DNA of 64,000 nt from Heterobilharzia americana (Eukaryota; Platyhelminthes; Trematoda; Strigeidida; Schistosomatidae), in NCBI GenBank assembly GCA_944470555.2, contig OX104130.1:74467160-74531159 (forward strand), in the 5' to 3' direction. The notes beneath the pieces were generated by a model. It searched no databases, was not told the origin of the DNA, and saw nothing but the letters and a program-made list of their open reading frames with translations. This document shows, one piece after another, positions 44,951 to 57,144 of the stretch (within the stretch, counting starts at the first letter, position 1; each line of letters begins with the position of its first letter). Position numbers and translations under genes: made by a program.

Positions 44951-45485
44951 TCAGTGTGGAGATCTACTGCATTCAGCATAAAGCGTGAACAACATCCGGA
45001 TTTTCATCACCAATTCAGTCAAGTCAGTGCTTCTATATCGTTCAGAGACTTGCCGCGCTACGAAAAGCATTTCCAACAAACTACACATATTCATCAACAG
45101 TTGCCTACGCTCACTCGGTACTGAAGATCGGATCGTCAGAAAGAATAAGCAACAAGGAGCTCTGGCAACGAACCAACCAACAACCTATCACCCAGCAATT
45201 ATGCAGAAGGAAGTGGAGATAGATTGGGCGTACACTAAGAAGACCGACTGGGGACATCACGCACCAGGCCAGGTTGTCAAGAGGAATCGAAAGGGGAAAA
45301 AAAGAGTTGGGCGTGTGAGGCTAGGGTGACATGGAGGAGATGGTGTGTGAGTAAGAAATGGAAGCTTGTAGGCAGTCGTGGAGAGAAGTTCAAAAGACTG
45401 CAGAGGACAGAGTGGAATGGAGACGTGGTACTGAAGCAGTATGTTCCACTAGGAACCCAAAGAGAAAATAATAATAATAATAAAC
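44951..45485 (+). pseudogene. RTE-2 3' fragment, copy D
   Basis: Plus strand, starting at cagtgtggagatctactgc and ending with gttccactaggaacccaaag and an (AAT)n tail at 45467-45484. Corresponds to the last 0.5 kb of RTE-2 and is close to copy B. Only a 5-bp aactt is shared by its flanks. Confidence 0.75.
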
Positions 45486-45499
45486 TTGATCTAGTTTTG

Positions 45500-45837
45500 C
45501 AAGGTGTGGCAATTCGAATAGTTATACAGTAATATCAGGTTTCATGTTAACATTGGTTAACTGTCTCACTCTTATTACTTGTTCTGAATTATGTTGCATT
45601 CATTTAACTCAAATACTCATGATAAAACAAAGTCAAGATATTTCTGCTATTGAACAGTGCCTAAAAGCCACTTTTTTTAATAATCCCCATTGTAACATCA
45701 GGAACAAGATATTCAGAGAAGAAACTCCTTTCAACAGATGTATTCTCATGCTGTACAGTCGTATACACATATGATATTCGAAAAATTATATCCTGTGAGG
45801 AAAACTAAACACTATATGATGATTAGAGTGATAATAC
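45500..45837. other. AT-rich intronic stretch, nothing recognised
   Basis: No coding or repeat similarity was recognised. Confidence 0.5.
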
Positions 45838-45975
45838 ATAGTGGTTAGCAGTGGAATCCACGATGCGCATTTCTATAGTTAAAGAATAGGCAATATCCAG
45901 GCATCCACACACGAGCCCATATCCCAATAGAGACCGATCAATTTGGTCCAATCACCGACGGTATAATCCAAGCAA
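45838..45975. repeat. SINE A rearranged fragment
   Basis: Starts in minus orientation (ttagcagtggaatccacg, the hammerhead 3' strand region). It then continues in plus orientation through the family tail (gcaatatccaggcatccaca, then accgacggtataat). This is a fold-back junction inside one copy; no ribozyme core. Confidence 0.5.
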
Positions 45976-47430
45976 TAATACAGAAACTATATCATGATGA
46001 TGACAATTATAATAAAATGGATGAAGACAGAGGTATTTGTGATTATGATAACAGTTGAAGTATGGAATGGTTTGTAGAAGGCATGTAACTCAGAAAGTGG
46101 TGGGAAAATTGATGAAAGTGGTAAATCAATCAAGTATTACGTAATAGAATTAGACAAGTTGGTCAAGACGAAATCAATGTTTTCTAAAAGGATTAAGACA
46201 ATTAAGTGGAATAACACCAAAAACTAACCAAAGTGATGGTAATGATAATAACAATAGTCGCGGTAATTAAGGACATAAACGTTAAACAAACAAAGGGGAG
46301 AGGGGAAACTAATGGGGATGGGAAAATGTTGTGGCCATTGTAAAAACAGTGACTGTACATACTTCTTTTGTGTACACAGATCAGCTGTTAGTTCATGAAT
46401 AGTTAAAGCCTTCGATGTTTTAAAGAGTTGAAAAAGGAAGAAAATATGGGAGGTTTGGGCGAATTCGATAAATAATTTCAAAGTCATTACCTGGGTTGGC
46501 TTAGTGATAGAAATCAGTCAAATATTCTAGGATAGAACTCCTAGCAGACTTTCACCTTTATAAAGCCAAGCTGGAATATGTTCTCTTATACGTGTAGAAA
46601 GCATTGTGTGACTACGGCCCATGTACCTTGCTCCAAAAAAGCAGGTGAACTTGTAGATATATATAGAGGCGGAACCATTCCATATATTACGTAATCTACC
46701 TTGTTATCATTCATACTTCAACTGTTATCATAATCACAAATACCTGTTTCATCATCATATCGTGTTTAGTTTTTCTCATGCGATATAATTTTTAAAACAT
46801 CATATGTGTATACCAATGTACAGCTTGAAAATAAATTCGTTTATAAGCATCTCTTCACCACTGATCTACATATGACTACTTGTTGATGACTGCTTGTTAA
46901 AAGTGAGTAAAACAGTTTTCATGAAATTCAATTCATCCTATCGTGTATAAACAGCAGACTTATGTAAAAGTTTATCAAAAAGCTAAAAGTGCAGTAGAAC
47001 ATGTTTCGACAGAGATGCTTCATTTATTGATCTTGTCGATAGACAATCGGTTGGTGTCTGTGACTGTGTGTACATATATTTAAATATCTATTTATCAACA
47101 ATGAGAATTACCAGTGTAACAGTGTTGCATATTCATTGCATAATTTCTCTGTAACTTGAGTAGGCAATTACGTCAACTGTTGGAATGATAAGAATATGTT
47201 CAAATCTTTTTTTCAACCGAGGTTCATACATATTACATCAAATGAATTAGCTGTTTCTCCTTCTCAGCCAATTTAACTAATTCATACTCGATCGAGTGTG
47301 CATATTGTAATGAAGTCTAATAAATTCGGCATATATCAGACATTGATGCAACAACCGGGAATGAAACCGACTTTAACAGCCCAGTAACTACACTACTTAT
47401 TTGATAACCTTAGTAGAAATAATGTTGCTC
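45976..47430. other. AT-rich intronic stretch, nothing recognised
   Basis: About 1.45 kb without recognisable coding, tRNA-like or ribozyme motifs. Confidence 0.45.
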
Positions 47431-47558
47431 CTTGTATTATCCCGTCGTTAGGTGGACTGAATTGATCAGTCTCTATTGGCATACGGGCTCCTGCGCGGAT
47501 GCCTCGATATTGCCTGTGTTTCAGTTATATATTAATGACGGATAGTGGCTAGAAGTGA

Positions 47559-47605
47559 AATCCAGGACGCGCGTTCCGTCCTATTTCAGACTCGCCAGTT
47601 GGATG
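47559..47605 (-). ncRNA. Hammerhead ribozyme remnant, SINE A
   Basis: Minus strand CUGGCGA (A6 changed to G) and GGAA (A13 changed to G); stem I, stem II, palindromic stem III and GUC remain. Inactive by core changes. Confidence 0.6.
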
Positions 47606-47836
47606 TACTTGCCACCTAATGAGCAACGTTGTCTCCACTGGACCAACCGCTTCAAACGCCAGAGAGTTATCCACTAGACCACAGAGTCACAGGTAACAAC
47701 ATTAAAACTACACTCATCGCACAAAAAGTAGTTATCGTGACTCGATGGTCTAGTGGATAACGCTCTGGAGTTTGAAGCAACCAGTCTCGAGTTCGAGTGA
47801 TAGTAAGAACAACATCGCTCACTAGGAGCCAGGTGC

Positions 47837-47881
47837 ATCCAGTTGGCGAATCCCAAATAGGCCGAAACGCACGTCCTGGAT
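47837..47881 (+). ncRNA. Hammerhead ribozyme remnant, SINE A
   Basis: Reads AUCCAG UUGGCGA ... GAAACGCACGUC CUGGAU: perfect stem I and GAAA, but two core changes in the CUGANGA box. Confidence 0.6.
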
Positions 47882-47989
47882 TTCACTGCTACCCACTATT
47901 CATCATTATTATTAGTAAGAATGCTTCATTAACTCATTTAAAGCATTTTAGCGTCATTTCTATCTCATTTTCTACACATAGCAAGCGTA

Positions 47990-48489
47990 TGTAGTGGAAC
48001 TATAAAGTAGTAAGCAACTTCAAGTTTGTACAAAGAGTTTTTCCAGATTATATCAAATCAGTCAATGAGCTTATTCAACCATAAGAAGTGAAATAACTCA
48101 TAAGTGTGCTGACTACAATGAGTTACCAGTTATACTGGCATACAATGATGATTCGAACAACAGCTGTAGGGTAACCACACGAGGATGTAGCACTTATCGA
48201 TTACAGCATTGACCAGAGAAGGCGAATATACAGTAGGATCAACAGTTAATAACAGACAGTTCGGCAAAAATAGGTAGGTGATAGAGTTAAATTTTTATAT
48301 GACGACATTCCATTTATAGCAATATAACCGACTCTGAGTTAAATAGTCCACCATCAAACGCTAGCGGTAGCTGAAACCCAATAAGTATTTTTCTAATTCA
48401 AAATCTTTAGATTGAAAGTAATGTTTCTCCGATATTTACATTTATCCTAATTAATATCAGTAACCTAGTATCGTTAAATAATTCACTAG
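47990..48489. other. AT-rich intronic stretch, nothing recognised
   Basis: No coding or repeat family could be assigned. Confidence 0.45.
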
Positions 48490-51400
48490 ATACTAGCCGG
48501 TTCTAAGCCCGGATAATGACAGAATATTGGGCATACAGCTAGCAAACCTACCCCAGAAAACCAATCAAATCCCTAAACAAACTTCAAAGCACAAACAAAA
48601 TATAAAAAATAATAACGAAATTATTCCTCATTGGAATCGGAGAGGCGAAATGACGCCAGTTGGTGAAAGCCTTCAGCAAGCCAATTGACCGATGTGTCTT
48701 CTCTCCACTCCATCAAACAGAAAGTAAACCTGGCGACATGGAATCTTCGCACCATGTTTCAACCTAGCAAGGCTGCCCACATTGCAAACGAGATGAAGAG
48801 GTATCACATTGAAGTGCTTGGAATTTGCAAAAACAGATGGAATGGAAGTGGACTCTCTAAACTGTCAACTGAAGAATCAATTACCTACTCCGATATTATC
48901 ACCCACACGACAACCACCAGCACACTCAGTTCTCCAGTGGCTATCATCATGTCCCCAACACCATCAAAGACTCTCTCTCATACAGTGAGAAACAATCTAC
49001 TCACGCAGGATCATGACAGCAAGGTTCAACTCAAAACGAAGGAAAGTCACAATCATACAATGCTACACTACACACCTACAAATAATGCACAACAACAGAA
49101 AAAGCAGCAATCCGACAGACAACACTAAACAAGACCCCATCCCAGTTGGCGACATCAAAATTATAATGAGTGGTGTGACATGAATGCCAAACTGGCAGCA
49201 GACAACACAGGAAGAGAACTAACCATGGGTCGAGAAGCACTCGCTGAGGTAATGAACGACAATGGAGAATTGTTTGCAGAATTCTGTGCATTCAACCATT
49301 TGGTGATTCGAGGCACTGTGCTCAAGCACAAGGATATCCACAAAGCGACATGCATTTCACCATTCACCAAAACGACACACTAAAAATCAGATCGACTTCA
49401 TCTCAATCTCAAGAAAGTGGGGACACAGCCCACTCGACACAACGTCAAGAAGAGGAGCAGATGTAGGTCCACACATCTCACTATCTAGTCCATAGAACCT
49501 TCAAAATCAAGTTAAAAGCCTTCAAGTCAAGAAAGCTGGTGATAGACCACAGTTCAAGTTCAACACCCAGAACGGAAACTCAATTCAAGGACAAAACTAC
49601 AAAGAAAATCTCCACGGCAGCCAGCCATCAACACAAAATGGGAGATATCGAGCAACATCCTTGAAGAAACCTGTGTGGAAGAACACTGGAAGAGCACTCT
49701 TTGAAAGACATGTGGAAAGAAACCTGCACAACAGTATTAGGAAGGAAGAAGAAAGAAGATAAGGAATGGATCTCAACGGACACATGGAAACTGATACAAG
49801 AGGGAGAGGAGGATGGTGAAACACAAGATAAACCAGTGCAAGGATGCACAACGACAACAGGAACTCAGTACAATGTATAAAACACTACACTGCACAAAAA
49901 TGTGAAGAAGAGTGCACGCAAACACAAAACACACTTCTACGACACAGTGGCAAGTGAAGCACAACAGGCTGCAGGCTGCATGTAGCAGAGACCTGACAAC
50001 ATTCTATCAAATAACCAGGTTACCTGCTGTCTCCGAGGCAAGAGATCAACACAGTGCACATGAAACCAATAAAACATGATGAAGGAAATGTAATCACTAA
50101 AGAAGAGAAACAAAGAAAACGATGGGTTGACCACTTCAAAAAGCTCTTGAATCGACCACCACCACCACCTGCACTTCGTCCACAAATACCACCTGAAGCC
50201 CAGCCCAGCTCAGCCCAGCACAACCCAGCCACAGAACTACAACTGAACATAAATCCTCCAACAAAAGTAGAAGTCCTGAACGCCATAAAGCTACTGAAAT
50301 GTGGGAAAGCAGCAGGACCAGATGGAATCCCACCACAAGCACTGAGAACACACGCAGAAACAACAGCACACATGCTCACACCACACCACTATTGCAGAAC
50401 GTGTGGAAGGAAGGGAAGGCACCTGCCCATTGATTGGAAGAAGGGTTACCTTGTCAAACTCCCGAAGAAGGGAGATCTCAGTGTTTGCAAGAACTGACGC
50501 CGAATCACTCTCCTGTCCACCCAAAGCAAGCAAAATATTAAGCCGCATCATCCTGGAGAGGCTAAACGATGCACTGCATTCAAAACTACCACCGGAACAG
50601 GCTGGCTGACTTCAGGAAGTACAAATCATGTGCCAACCGAATTGCTACGCTACACTATGCATCATCATAGAACAGAGTATAGAATGGCAGTCAACTCTAC
50701 ACCTCACCTCAACTTCATCGACTTTGAGAAGGCTTTCGACAGCTTCGACCGACAGGTAATTTGGAAACTGCTTCAATACCATGGAATACCACAAACCTTT
50801 ATCAGCCACATTCAACAACTATATGAAGACGCTACATGCCAAGTAATTCACTATGGGGAGCTCGGTGATGCTTTTGAAGTGAAGACAGGAGTGAAACAAG
50901 GCTGCTGTCTACTATCACTCATAATATTCTTGATTGTGGTCGACTGGATCATCCAACAAACAGTGAAGAGCGAGAAAAGGGGGATACGCTGTTTGACCGC
51001 AGAAAAGAACCTAGAAGATCTGGATTTCGCCGATAAGTTGTGTCTGATGTCGCATAAACTTGAAGATCTAAAGACGAAAACTAACAAGTTGACAGAAGAG
51101 GCGAGGCAGAGAACACAGAACTTCAAGTGTACGTAGAGAAGACAGAGGTGATGAGGATACCCACCCAACAACACCACCACCACCACCACCAACAACAACA
51201 ACAAACTCCAATCACCATCAATGAGAGATACTTAAGGGAAGTTGTCTCTTTCACCTATCTAGAAAGCACCGTTTCAAATACAGGCAACACAGGCACAGAA
51301 GAGGACATCAAAGCCAGCATTGGAAAGACAGCAAAACAGGCCTTCATTAACCTAAAACCAGTGTGGAGATCTTCTGCATTCAACATAAAGCGTGAACAAC

Positions 51401-51665
51401 ATCCGGATTTTCAACACCAATTCAGTCAAGTCAGTGCTCCTGTATGGTTGAGAGACTTAGCGCGTTACGAAAAGCATTTCCAGCAAACTGCAGACATTCA
51501 TCAACAGCTGCCTACGCCCACTCGGTACTGAAGATCAGGTGGTCAGAAATAATAAGCAACAAGGAAATCTGACGACGAACCAACCAACAACCTATCACCC
51601 AACAATTATGCAGAAGGAAGTGGAGATGGATTGGGCGTACACTGGGAAGGCCGACTGGTGACATC
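48490..51665 (+). pseudogene. RTE-2 retrotransposon, long decayed copy E
   Basis: 5' leader, then endonuclease with VNLATWNLRTMFQ (48721-48760), IEVLGICKNRWNGSG, ADNTGRELTMGREAL (49199-49243) and KHKDIHKATCIS. The RT region reads FKKLLNRPPPPPALRP (50132-50180), CGKAAGPDGIPPQAL (50296-50340), LNFIDFEKAFDSFDRQVIW (50709-50765) and VKTGVKQGCCLLSLIIFLIVVDWI (50877-50950). The usual YADD is degraded to LDFADKL (51018-51040). It then has TYLESTVSNTGNTGTEEDI and ends abruptly near 51665 (aaggccgactggtgacatca), without the AAT tail. Stops and frameshifts throughout. Confidence 0.85.
48493..48542 (+). other. Nested 5' hairpin of RTE-2, copy E
   Basis: CUAGC (48493-48497) pairs with GCUAG (48538-48542), enclosing GCCC (48507-48510)/GGGC (48529-48532). 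The inner pair covaries with copy A (GCCU/AGGC). Confidence 0.45.
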
Positions 51666-51744
51666 ATAATCGATTTTACCATTTCCTTGGTTCTCTTCAG
51701 CTGCGTACAACTTACACTATTTTAAACAATAGGATATTAATATC

Positions 51745-52205
51745 GTTCAGTAGAAGATATGAAGATAAATACAGCGTTTTGACCACAGGTTTCTTCGTAG
51801 CATTGCTCGATTATGGCGGGACCACGACGTTAGCAATGTCAACGTTAGGGAAAGGGTACTGCGCAAAACAGGCGATGTGGTTGGTGGTGATGTGAACCTT
51901 AGGCAACTGAGACGGCTTGGACATATCCTGTACATGAAAAGCCACTCACACCTTGACGTACAATGCTAATAGAAGTCAGATTAGGTCGGAAGAAGGCAGA
52001 CAAAGGCATCGTACCAGCGCATGAAATCTCTGACTGTTGGTCTTGGCTATATAGGAAGGTGTAGACTGCCTAGCCAGGGTCCCAAAGACTATGGGAACTA
52101 TGGTTGAAAATCAGTCACAATGGCGCAGATGTATTCTCACGCTTTGATATCTTCTAAAGATTGATTATCTTGACCAACCTTAACTTTTAAATTTCCTCTC
52201 CTCCT
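51745..52205 (+). pseudogene. RTE-1-like C-terminal fragment, third subtype
   Basis: Plus strand: FDHRFLRSIARLWRDHDVSNVNVRERVLRKTGD (51778-51875), NLRQLRRLGHILYM (51896-51938), then MKSLTVGLGYIGRCRL (52020-52070) and SQWRRC at the end. It aligns with the RTE-1 C-terminus but is more divergent than the other fragments. Several stops. Confidence 0.7.
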
Positions 52206-52684
52206 ATACACTTTTGTTTACTTTGATATCAATTGTTTTCTATGAACTTTTTCTTTGCATGCTCCTGTGAATTGTAGCATTGTGAACCGAAAAAGTTATA
52301 TGCACGGTTCTAGGCTGATTTTTTTCTGTCTGTTCACTGAAATAGGTCAAGATATTACAAAGGCACAAAGAGAGATGTAACGAAACTGTGCGCATTGAAA
52401 AGAAATCAAAATGTCATGCGTAATAGTGTCACAGTGATATATCTTATTAGAACAGAAGTTCTTGTCAAACTTCGATGAGGACAGAAAAAAAAATACTGTA
52501 GTATTCAACAAAAGAGAATTGCATACCCTAATGAATAGATAAGTTTGTGAGACTTAGAGAACACTGTAATAAAATATATGATAAGTAGAAGGAAGTAAAT
52601 TAAGATTAGAGTTTAATGAGAATTAAAAATCGAATGAAAGGATACGACTACCTATTTAACTCTGGTACGAACAATCAGACAAAT
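52206..52684. other. AT-rich stretch, possibly RTE 3' UTR then unassigned
   Basis: The first part may be the 3' UTR of the preceding fragment. Nothing else was recognised. Confidence 0.35.
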
Positions 52685-55600
52685 AGCAAAAATCAACGTA
52701 GAATTTTGCACACAGGTGTATCCAGTCAAGTTGCTACACTTCACAGCAGTACATAAAGAAGAGATGGATAGAAAAGGAGTGATATCAAAGTAGATAAAGT
52801 TGTGTGAAAGAATAAACAATCTGAGGATGAAGGTTAATGTGAATATTCAAGCTTCCGAAGATGCGAAGGAGTGAATATATTTGTGCCACTGTGATCGATT
52901 TTCAGCCATGTCATCAAGAGTCCTCAACCACTGATTATTTTCGTCTCGGGGAACCCCGATCAGCTAGTCTTCATTTCCCTACATGGCTCAAACTAACAAT
53001 CACAGATTTCGTTGACTAGTGGTAGATCTTAGTCTAGGCACCCTGAACTCTCTTCCAGCCTAATCTAACTTTCCATGGGATGGCACATAGAGGTGGGTGG
53101 TAACTCGTCATGAGCAGTACATGTCCAAGCCGCCACAGCCGACTAAGATTTACAATCTAATTAATCGACTTGCCTAACTTTCTTAGTACCCCTCTCACGA
53201 CTTTAACATTGACCACACGGTGATTCTACCAAACGCTAAAAATGCTACGAAGACGTCTGTGATTGAAACCTTGTAATCATCTCATGTCTTCTACTTTTAA
53301 CAGTCATGTCTCACAGTTGTACAACATGACAGTACGGACTGCAGCGCAATATACTCGTTCTTTGATAAATAGTCGAATATCACGCCAGTCGGTGCCACCG
53401 ATGACACAAGTTGGTGAATGTCAAACGGGCCTTCTATGTGAGAGCTGAGATTTCGTCAGCAAACAAGCTGTTCAGCTTGATGCAACTTCCCGAGTAAGTA
53501 AAGTTGTCGACACATTCCACCACTTCACTCCCTGAAGTTAAACTGAGAGTACTTGCAGCACACCAGTTCTGAAGCACCATCTTATACTTGACAGGTGCCA
53601 GCAACACGCATATCAAAAATACTCAGATTCCTGCTGGATGCGTCTACAAGACCCTGCATTTTTTCAGTGCCTTAACCTGGCAAGACAACATTGTCTGCAT
53701 ACTCCAAGTTAACGCGATGATCTCCAGGGTGTAGGTCAATCCCTGTGAAGTCAGATGAACCTAAGGTTAGTACGTTCATGATGAAGTTAAATATCAACGG
53801 TGACAGTGAACATCCCAGGCAAACACCACTAGTTGTCCTCAATTTATATGACAACTCTCCATAAATCCTGGCAAGGATGCGCAAATTCGAGTAGACAGCT
53901 TTCATTAGCGTTTTGTACTTTCTCAGTACTCTCTTCACAGTCAGACACTGCCATAACGCCTCACGGTCCACTGAGTCAAATACCGCCTTTAGATCAAGAA
54001 ATATGGCAAATGTTGGTCACTGGTCGGTAATTAGTGTGCCTGTGTTCCAGACCCTCTCTGAGGGTAAAAGTATGATGGATGCACCTTCGTCCAGGTAAGA
54101 AACTCGCCTGGTTTCCTCGAGCTCCACTTAGGCGTCGGATAATTATGGGCCCTAGGATCTTGGACACAATATCAGTCAAACTGATTCCCCTACTGTTGTT
54201 GCGGAAACTTTTTTTCCTTCTTATAGACTGGAATGACCAGTGAAGTACACCAGTCTGACGGCATTACCTCTGACTCCTATACACTACCTATTACTTTCGT
54301 CACTTTAGTTAGCAACTTGCTACCTTCATCCTTGAAGACCTGGGATGGCAAACTGGCAGATCCTGCTACTTTGCATCGTCTCAGGTTTGATACAGCTTTC
54401 TCAACCTCAACGAAAGTTGGAGTATCGAAGTCCTGTTCAGGTTCAGGCTGGATATTAGACAACTTAAGCGCTGCTGTGGGCCAGTTGAACTGTACTTCAG
54501 AGTGTTCTACCCAGCGTTCCAGCTGCTTTTCCTGGGAGGTTGTAAGTGTTTGATCTTTTTTAGTGATGGTTTCAACAAACATTGTCTTCTTCTTGCCGGT
54601 ATCCTCAATAAGCCAAAATAGTTGACGAGTGTTACCTAACGCTGATGCCTTGTCCATCTCTCTCGCTTTCGCCACCCACCAATGCTCACGATCGATACGA
54701 AGACTGGTGGTTAACTTATGTTTAAGTCGCTTTCGCTCCTCATTGTGGTCAGAACCAGCTGGGAACATTCTTCTCACATCAGTCAGTTCGGATGACGTCA
54801 CGGAAATCCAATGACGTTTGCTGACCTTAGGGTATAGGTTACCAACGGTCTTCACCGCTGTTTTTACAGCAGATTTAATATCACGCAATATTTCCTCAAA
54901 ATGAGCATTACTATTACGTTCAGATAAATACCTAGCTAACTCCTCTCTAAATACGTACTTGGTGTCCTCGTCTATCAATCAAGTACAGATAGACATCATT
55001 GACTCCTGTTTCTTGCGACTAGTAAGAAACAGACATATGCGAGGCCTTACTAGCGCACGATTAGAGTCCGAAACTGGTACTAAGGTAGTCCTCCACCAAT
55101 CATCTCCAAAGATGACTTATAGCAGTGTGATCTATCTGTGTCCATCGTCGGTTTGAAGTCAATGGATACTATATTAGACAGTGTCTCTCTGTACACTTAA
55201 AGTTAGTGCTGGTCAGAAACAAGTGATTGTAGGAGCAAAATTGCAACAGATAATCACCGTTGTCGGTTCGCTGGTATGGAATTCCCTAAATACCCCCAAG
55301 ATACCTACTTGAGCGTTAAAATTACCTGCCGTTATGACTACATGTGAACGCTTTGCTTTCTGTAGCGAAACTGACAGCTTCTCGTCGAATTCATCCTTTG
55401 CATTATCCGACCTACAGTCTGTGAGGGCACAGGCGGAGTTTGCGAATAGGTATCGGTCGGTCTCACAATTCTCCCTAGTACTTACAGATCCATCCAGCAG
55501 ATCCAACAACATTTAGGTGGCTGTTTACTGGGATCCAGTCGAGGAGCGCACTTTCCGCTCCATAGCTCAATTATATGCTTACACCAGCAAGTCTACGAGA

Positions 55601-56538
55601 GCTAGCCAATGGGTTTGCAGATACTTGTAAAGTGAGTTTTGAGGACTCAGTACTATGGTAAGGTGACTTCAATTTAATAGCCAAACTGGAGCCCTATATA
55701 GGTGTTTATGAGACATAGCACACATCCATGGTATGAGATTCCAGGGTTTTGGTGAGTGATGTTTGCTGTTCCGTTTAGGATAGAGTTCGGACTTTGAAAG
55801 CTCCTACATGCAATAGACGCCACGTTCTTAGGATGCTATGAATGAGGCTTTTATGGCTTTGGTGCTTGGGAACGATTGCAGAGTGAGACGTTGGGTAAGG
55901 CATAAGAGATACGACATTATTATCAGGAGTTGAAGGCAAAGGAGGAGATAGATTTGAGGAGGGTCAGTTACGTTTGATTGTGTCTTGTGTACCAGAATCG
56001 TGCGGCTGCTTTACATCTTTTAGTTGCTGACACCGTGGAAGGCTAGTTTCTCTTGAATTGTTTGAAAAAGAAAAGACAGTGGGTGATTGCAGAGTCTATG
56101 GGACATCTGCTTGAGGTCGGTCACACACGTCCTTTTGAGATTTCGGTTTTTTGCTTTTGAATCCGACTATGAATCAGTGTTGCAAGTATCGGTATGCCAC
56201 GAGGAGGTGGGAGTATTATTTTCGGGACCGACCTTGTCTAACCAGCTCCCCCGCTTCCCACAGGGAGGACAGCATTAGCGTGGAACTTCTGGTCACCCAA
56301 GGGAAACACCTCACTGCTGTCCTATCCAGCTAGCAGCAGTACAACTTCGCCCCCAGACCTCCATCATAGTGTAATACTTTACACTACAACGGTAACTGCT
56401 TTATGTCTGATCCCCACCCAACATACCTTTCTGGCACGGCAGGAGTTTGAGGGAACAAGGGTCCCACCGGTATAGCTCATTAGGTCATTGTGATATGCAA
56501 GCCCAGCCACCACGTTAGGGAAGCAGTTATCGGTCGGG
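52685..56538 (-). pseudogene. RTE-1-related element, decayed long copy 3
   Basis: Nearly full-length minus-strand element of the divergent subfamily. The 5' end matches cccgaccgataRctgc at 56538, and the 3' end has ctacgttgatttt at about 52690. Pieces on the minus strand: endonuclease (AGNFNAQVG-like near 55325); linker and RT lead-in with QWISVTSSEL-like and RRCKVAGSASLP stretches (54277-54978); DREALWQCLTVKRVL (53925-53971); GCSLSPLIFNFIMN (53780-53830); and LEYADNVVLPG (53672-53705), where the catalytic second D is N. The C-terminal region is broken. Many stops. Confidence 0.85.
56472..56538 (-). ncRNA. HDV-like structure remnant at 5' end of RTE-1 copy 3
   Basis: The same element start as copies 1 and 2. 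P1 keeps 6 of 7 pairs (G4-C34 becomes G-U) and P2 keeps 5 of 6. Consistent with an old version of the same fold. Confidence 0.4.
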
Positions 56539-56617
56539 GTTTTTTGTCTACCAAATAAATATGCGATCAATTACTGAGAAAATTTCCATTATAGTCTACT
56601 TGATGGGTATTAGTGGA

Positions 56618-56662
56618 GTCCAGGACGCGTATTTTGTCACGCTTGCGACTCATCAGCTGGAT
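56618..56662 (-). ncRNA. Hammerhead ribozyme remnant, SINE A
   Basis: Minus strand: AUCCAG CUGAUGA (perfect core box), stem II GUC...GAC, then AAAA instead of GAAA (G12 to A), stem III UACGCGU-like, GUC CUGGA. One core change; otherwise the best preserved SINE A ribozyme here. Confidence 0.6.
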
Positions 56663-57029
56663 GTACCTGCACACCAGTGAGTGATATTGTTCCGATCGGG
56701 GCTCGAAGCTAGAACCGATCGCTTCAAACACTGAAGCGTTATGCCACATCTTGTGCAGCAAGTATCCTGGATTCCACTGCTAACCATCAAGTAAACTACA
56801 ACTCAGTGAATATTTGTGTGGTTTCGAAGCATCTGCATAGGAACCCATCTTCCTACAGAATTCGAGCGATTCCATCCAGTATAACACCGAAGAAATACGA
56901 ATATATCAACAAATAGTAATAACTAAGAACTGCTGTGCCATTGTGGCCTAGTGGATAACACCTTGGCGTTTGAAGTGATGGGTACGAGGTTCGGGTCTTT
57001 GTAGGAATACAACGTCACTCACCGGGGTG

Positions 57030-57085
57030 TAAGTATACTCAGCTAAAGGGTCCCAAATAGGACAAAACGCGCGTTCTGGGTTCCA
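57030..57085 (+). ncRNA. Hammerhead ribozyme remnant, SINE A
   Basis: CUAAAGG replaces CUGAUGA and CAAAAC replaces CGAAAC. Only stem II, palindromic stem III and the flank remain. Confidence 0.5.
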
Positions 57086-57144
57086 TTTCTATCCACCAAG
57101 TAAACTGTAATATAATATATTTTTGAGATAAATGGGGATTTTTA

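Larger units (their letters stand above)
47431..47905. mobile_element. SINE A inverted pair 2
   Basis: Left arm minus (47431-47692, tail to tRNA-like head) and right arm plus (47736-47905) face each other head to head across a 43-bp centre. Right-arm A box: tggtctagtggat at 47746. Both arms carry hammerhead regions. Confidence 0.7.
56598..57110. mobile_element. SINE A inverted pair 3 with extra tail segment
   Basis: Left arm minus (56598-56760) and right arm plus (56940-57110). Between them lies a plus-strand SINE A 3' segment (cctggattccactgctaacc, then gaagcatctgcataggaacc). Right-arm A box tggcctagtggat at 56944. Complex nested or recombined copy. Confidence 0.6.

Noticed and set aside
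46224..46487. 87-codon minus-strand frame
   Set aside because: No similarity, no splice context, composition like the surrounding intron.
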